Source: Phormidesmis priestleyi
GTDB taxonomy: Bacteria > Cyanobacteriota > Cyanobacteriia > Phormidesmidales > Phormidesmidaceae
Length of the DNA: 15,481 nucleotides
Assembly (NCBI GenBank): GCA_003242115.1
Contig: QBMP01000077.1
Location: forward strand, 12,701-28,181
Direction: 5' to 3'
The notes under the pieces were generated by a model. The model saw only the letters and a list, made by a program, of their open reading frames with translations. It searched no databases and was not told the origin of the DNA. Numbering within the stretch: position 1 is the first letter of the stretch; the number at the start of each line of letters is the position of its first letter. A program made the position numbers and the translations under genes. Of the stretch, positions 15,077 through 15,481 are shown in pieces.

Positions 15077-15406
15077 TTAATGATTAGCATCCTTGAGATC
15101 GCCAACACTGAGACGCTCATATATTTGTCCTTGGTTAGGTTTTGGCGGATCGGCTAAGCCGGTGCGCTTCAAAACAATGACGACCCCAATGCCCACAACA
15201 CAACCCAGTGCTAGTCCTGTAAGTAGTAGCCCTATAACGATATCTCGCAGTCGCTGTATATCTCGCTTGATATGGGGAGAAGGGCTACGAGTCGGAGCAT
15301 CTTCCTGAGAAGAAACCAACTCTAAACTACTATCACCTGATTGTTCAATGTCATTCGCATCGGGTAAGGGGTTGCGCTGAGGATCGTGGAACGGGGAATT
15401 TGACAT
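15077..15406 (-). CDS. Small single-pass membrane protein, unknown function
   Basis: A 109-residue protein convergent with the nuclease gene. The first 45 residues are polar, acidic and proline/serine-rich, with no visible fold. Residues 47-54 (KRDIQRLR) are basic. Residues 56-79 (IVIGLLLTGLALGC to VIVL) form one strong membrane helix closed by KR, and a short polar tail follows. I do not recognise a family. The ATG at 15406 is preferred to the TTG three codons upstream at 15415, although neither has a clear ribosome binding site. The helix is internal, so this is probably a membrane anchor and not a signal peptide. Nothing ties it to phosphate use; it may belong to the next transcription unit beyond the right edge. 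Confidence 0.65.
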   Translation of the reverse strand: MSNSPFHDPQRNPLPDANDIEQSGDSSLELVSSQEDAPTRSPSPHIKRDIQRLRDIVIGLLLTGLALGCVVGIGVVIVLKRTGLADPPKPNQGQIYERLSVGDLKDANH

Positions 15407-15437
15407 AGAGAGCAATTTTATATATCAATAGTCCGGA

Positions 15438-15467
15438 CAGAAAAGCGAGAGTAGTAGCCAGAAAAGC
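15438..15467. repeat. 9-bp direct repeat upstream of the small membrane-protein gene
   Basis: CAGAAAAGC occurs at 15438-15446 and 15459-15467, 21 bases apart (two helical turns), beside the palindrome GTCCGGAC (15431-15438). The second copy also pairs as AAAGC-tattcag-GCTTT (15463-15479). Lying 32 bases or more before the start codon of the - strand gene, it could be an operator. It is short enough to be chance. Confidence 0.3.
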
Positions 15468-15481
15468 TATTCAGGCTTTAA

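Noticed and set aside
15188..15206. LALGC in the small membrane protein as a lipoprotein lipobox
   Set aside because: It is about 69 residues from the start, inside a full membrane helix, and has Ala instead of Leu at -3. A lipoprotein signal should be near the N-terminus.
15407..15415. TTG start for the small - strand gene
   Set aside because: An ATG lies three codons downstream and the extra residues add nothing recognisable.
1..15481. tRNA, rRNA, CRISPR arrays, type I secretion genes
   Set aside because: None seen. The regularly repeated DNA is the in-frame RTX coding sequence, and no ABC exporter, membrane-fusion or outer-membrane channel gene is present.

Overview
The window looks cyanobacterial. 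By eye I count eight copies of the octamer GCGATCGC (HIP1), starting at 27, 1139, 4367, 5581, 8405, 9589, 11431 and 12327. Proteins with this domain make-up and C-terminal RTX repeats are common in filamentous cyanobacteria. No genus can be named from the sequence alone.

Almost all of the window is three very large genes in a row on the + strand, 84 and 95 bp apart. All three lack an N-terminal signal peptide. All end in glycine/aspartate-rich RTX (hemolysin-type) calcium-binding nonapeptides followed by a related tail of about 70 residues, the usual layout of type I secretion substrates. Gene 1 (370-4881) has a phytase-like esterase propeller interrupted by a complete glycerophosphodiester phosphodiesterase domain, then a PhoX-like alkaline phosphatase region. 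Gene 2 (4966-11517) carries four phosphohydrolase-type modules: a type I phosphodiesterase/nucleotide pyrophosphatase, a phytase-like esterase, a beta-propeller 3-phytase and a PhoD-type phosphatase/phosphodiesterase. Gene 3 (11613-14846) is an ExeM/NucH-type extracellular nuclease with two tandem lamin-tail domains.

The three products would together release phosphate outside the cell. The nuclease cuts DNA; the pyrophosphatase, PhoD and PhoX modules act on nucleotides and other mono- and diesters; the GDPD acts on deacylated phospholipids; the phytase acts on inositol phosphates. No transporter, regulator or type I secretion gene lies in the window.

The left edge (2-58) holds the last 18 codons of an upstream gene. 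The 311-bp leader before gene 1 has a candidate cyanobacterial Pho box with a possible -10, an 18-bp tandem repeat and several small palindromes. After gene 3 there is a 230-bp non-coding stretch with an 11-bp perfect inverted repeat. A small convergent gene on the - strand (15077-15406) encodes a single-pass membrane protein of unknown function.
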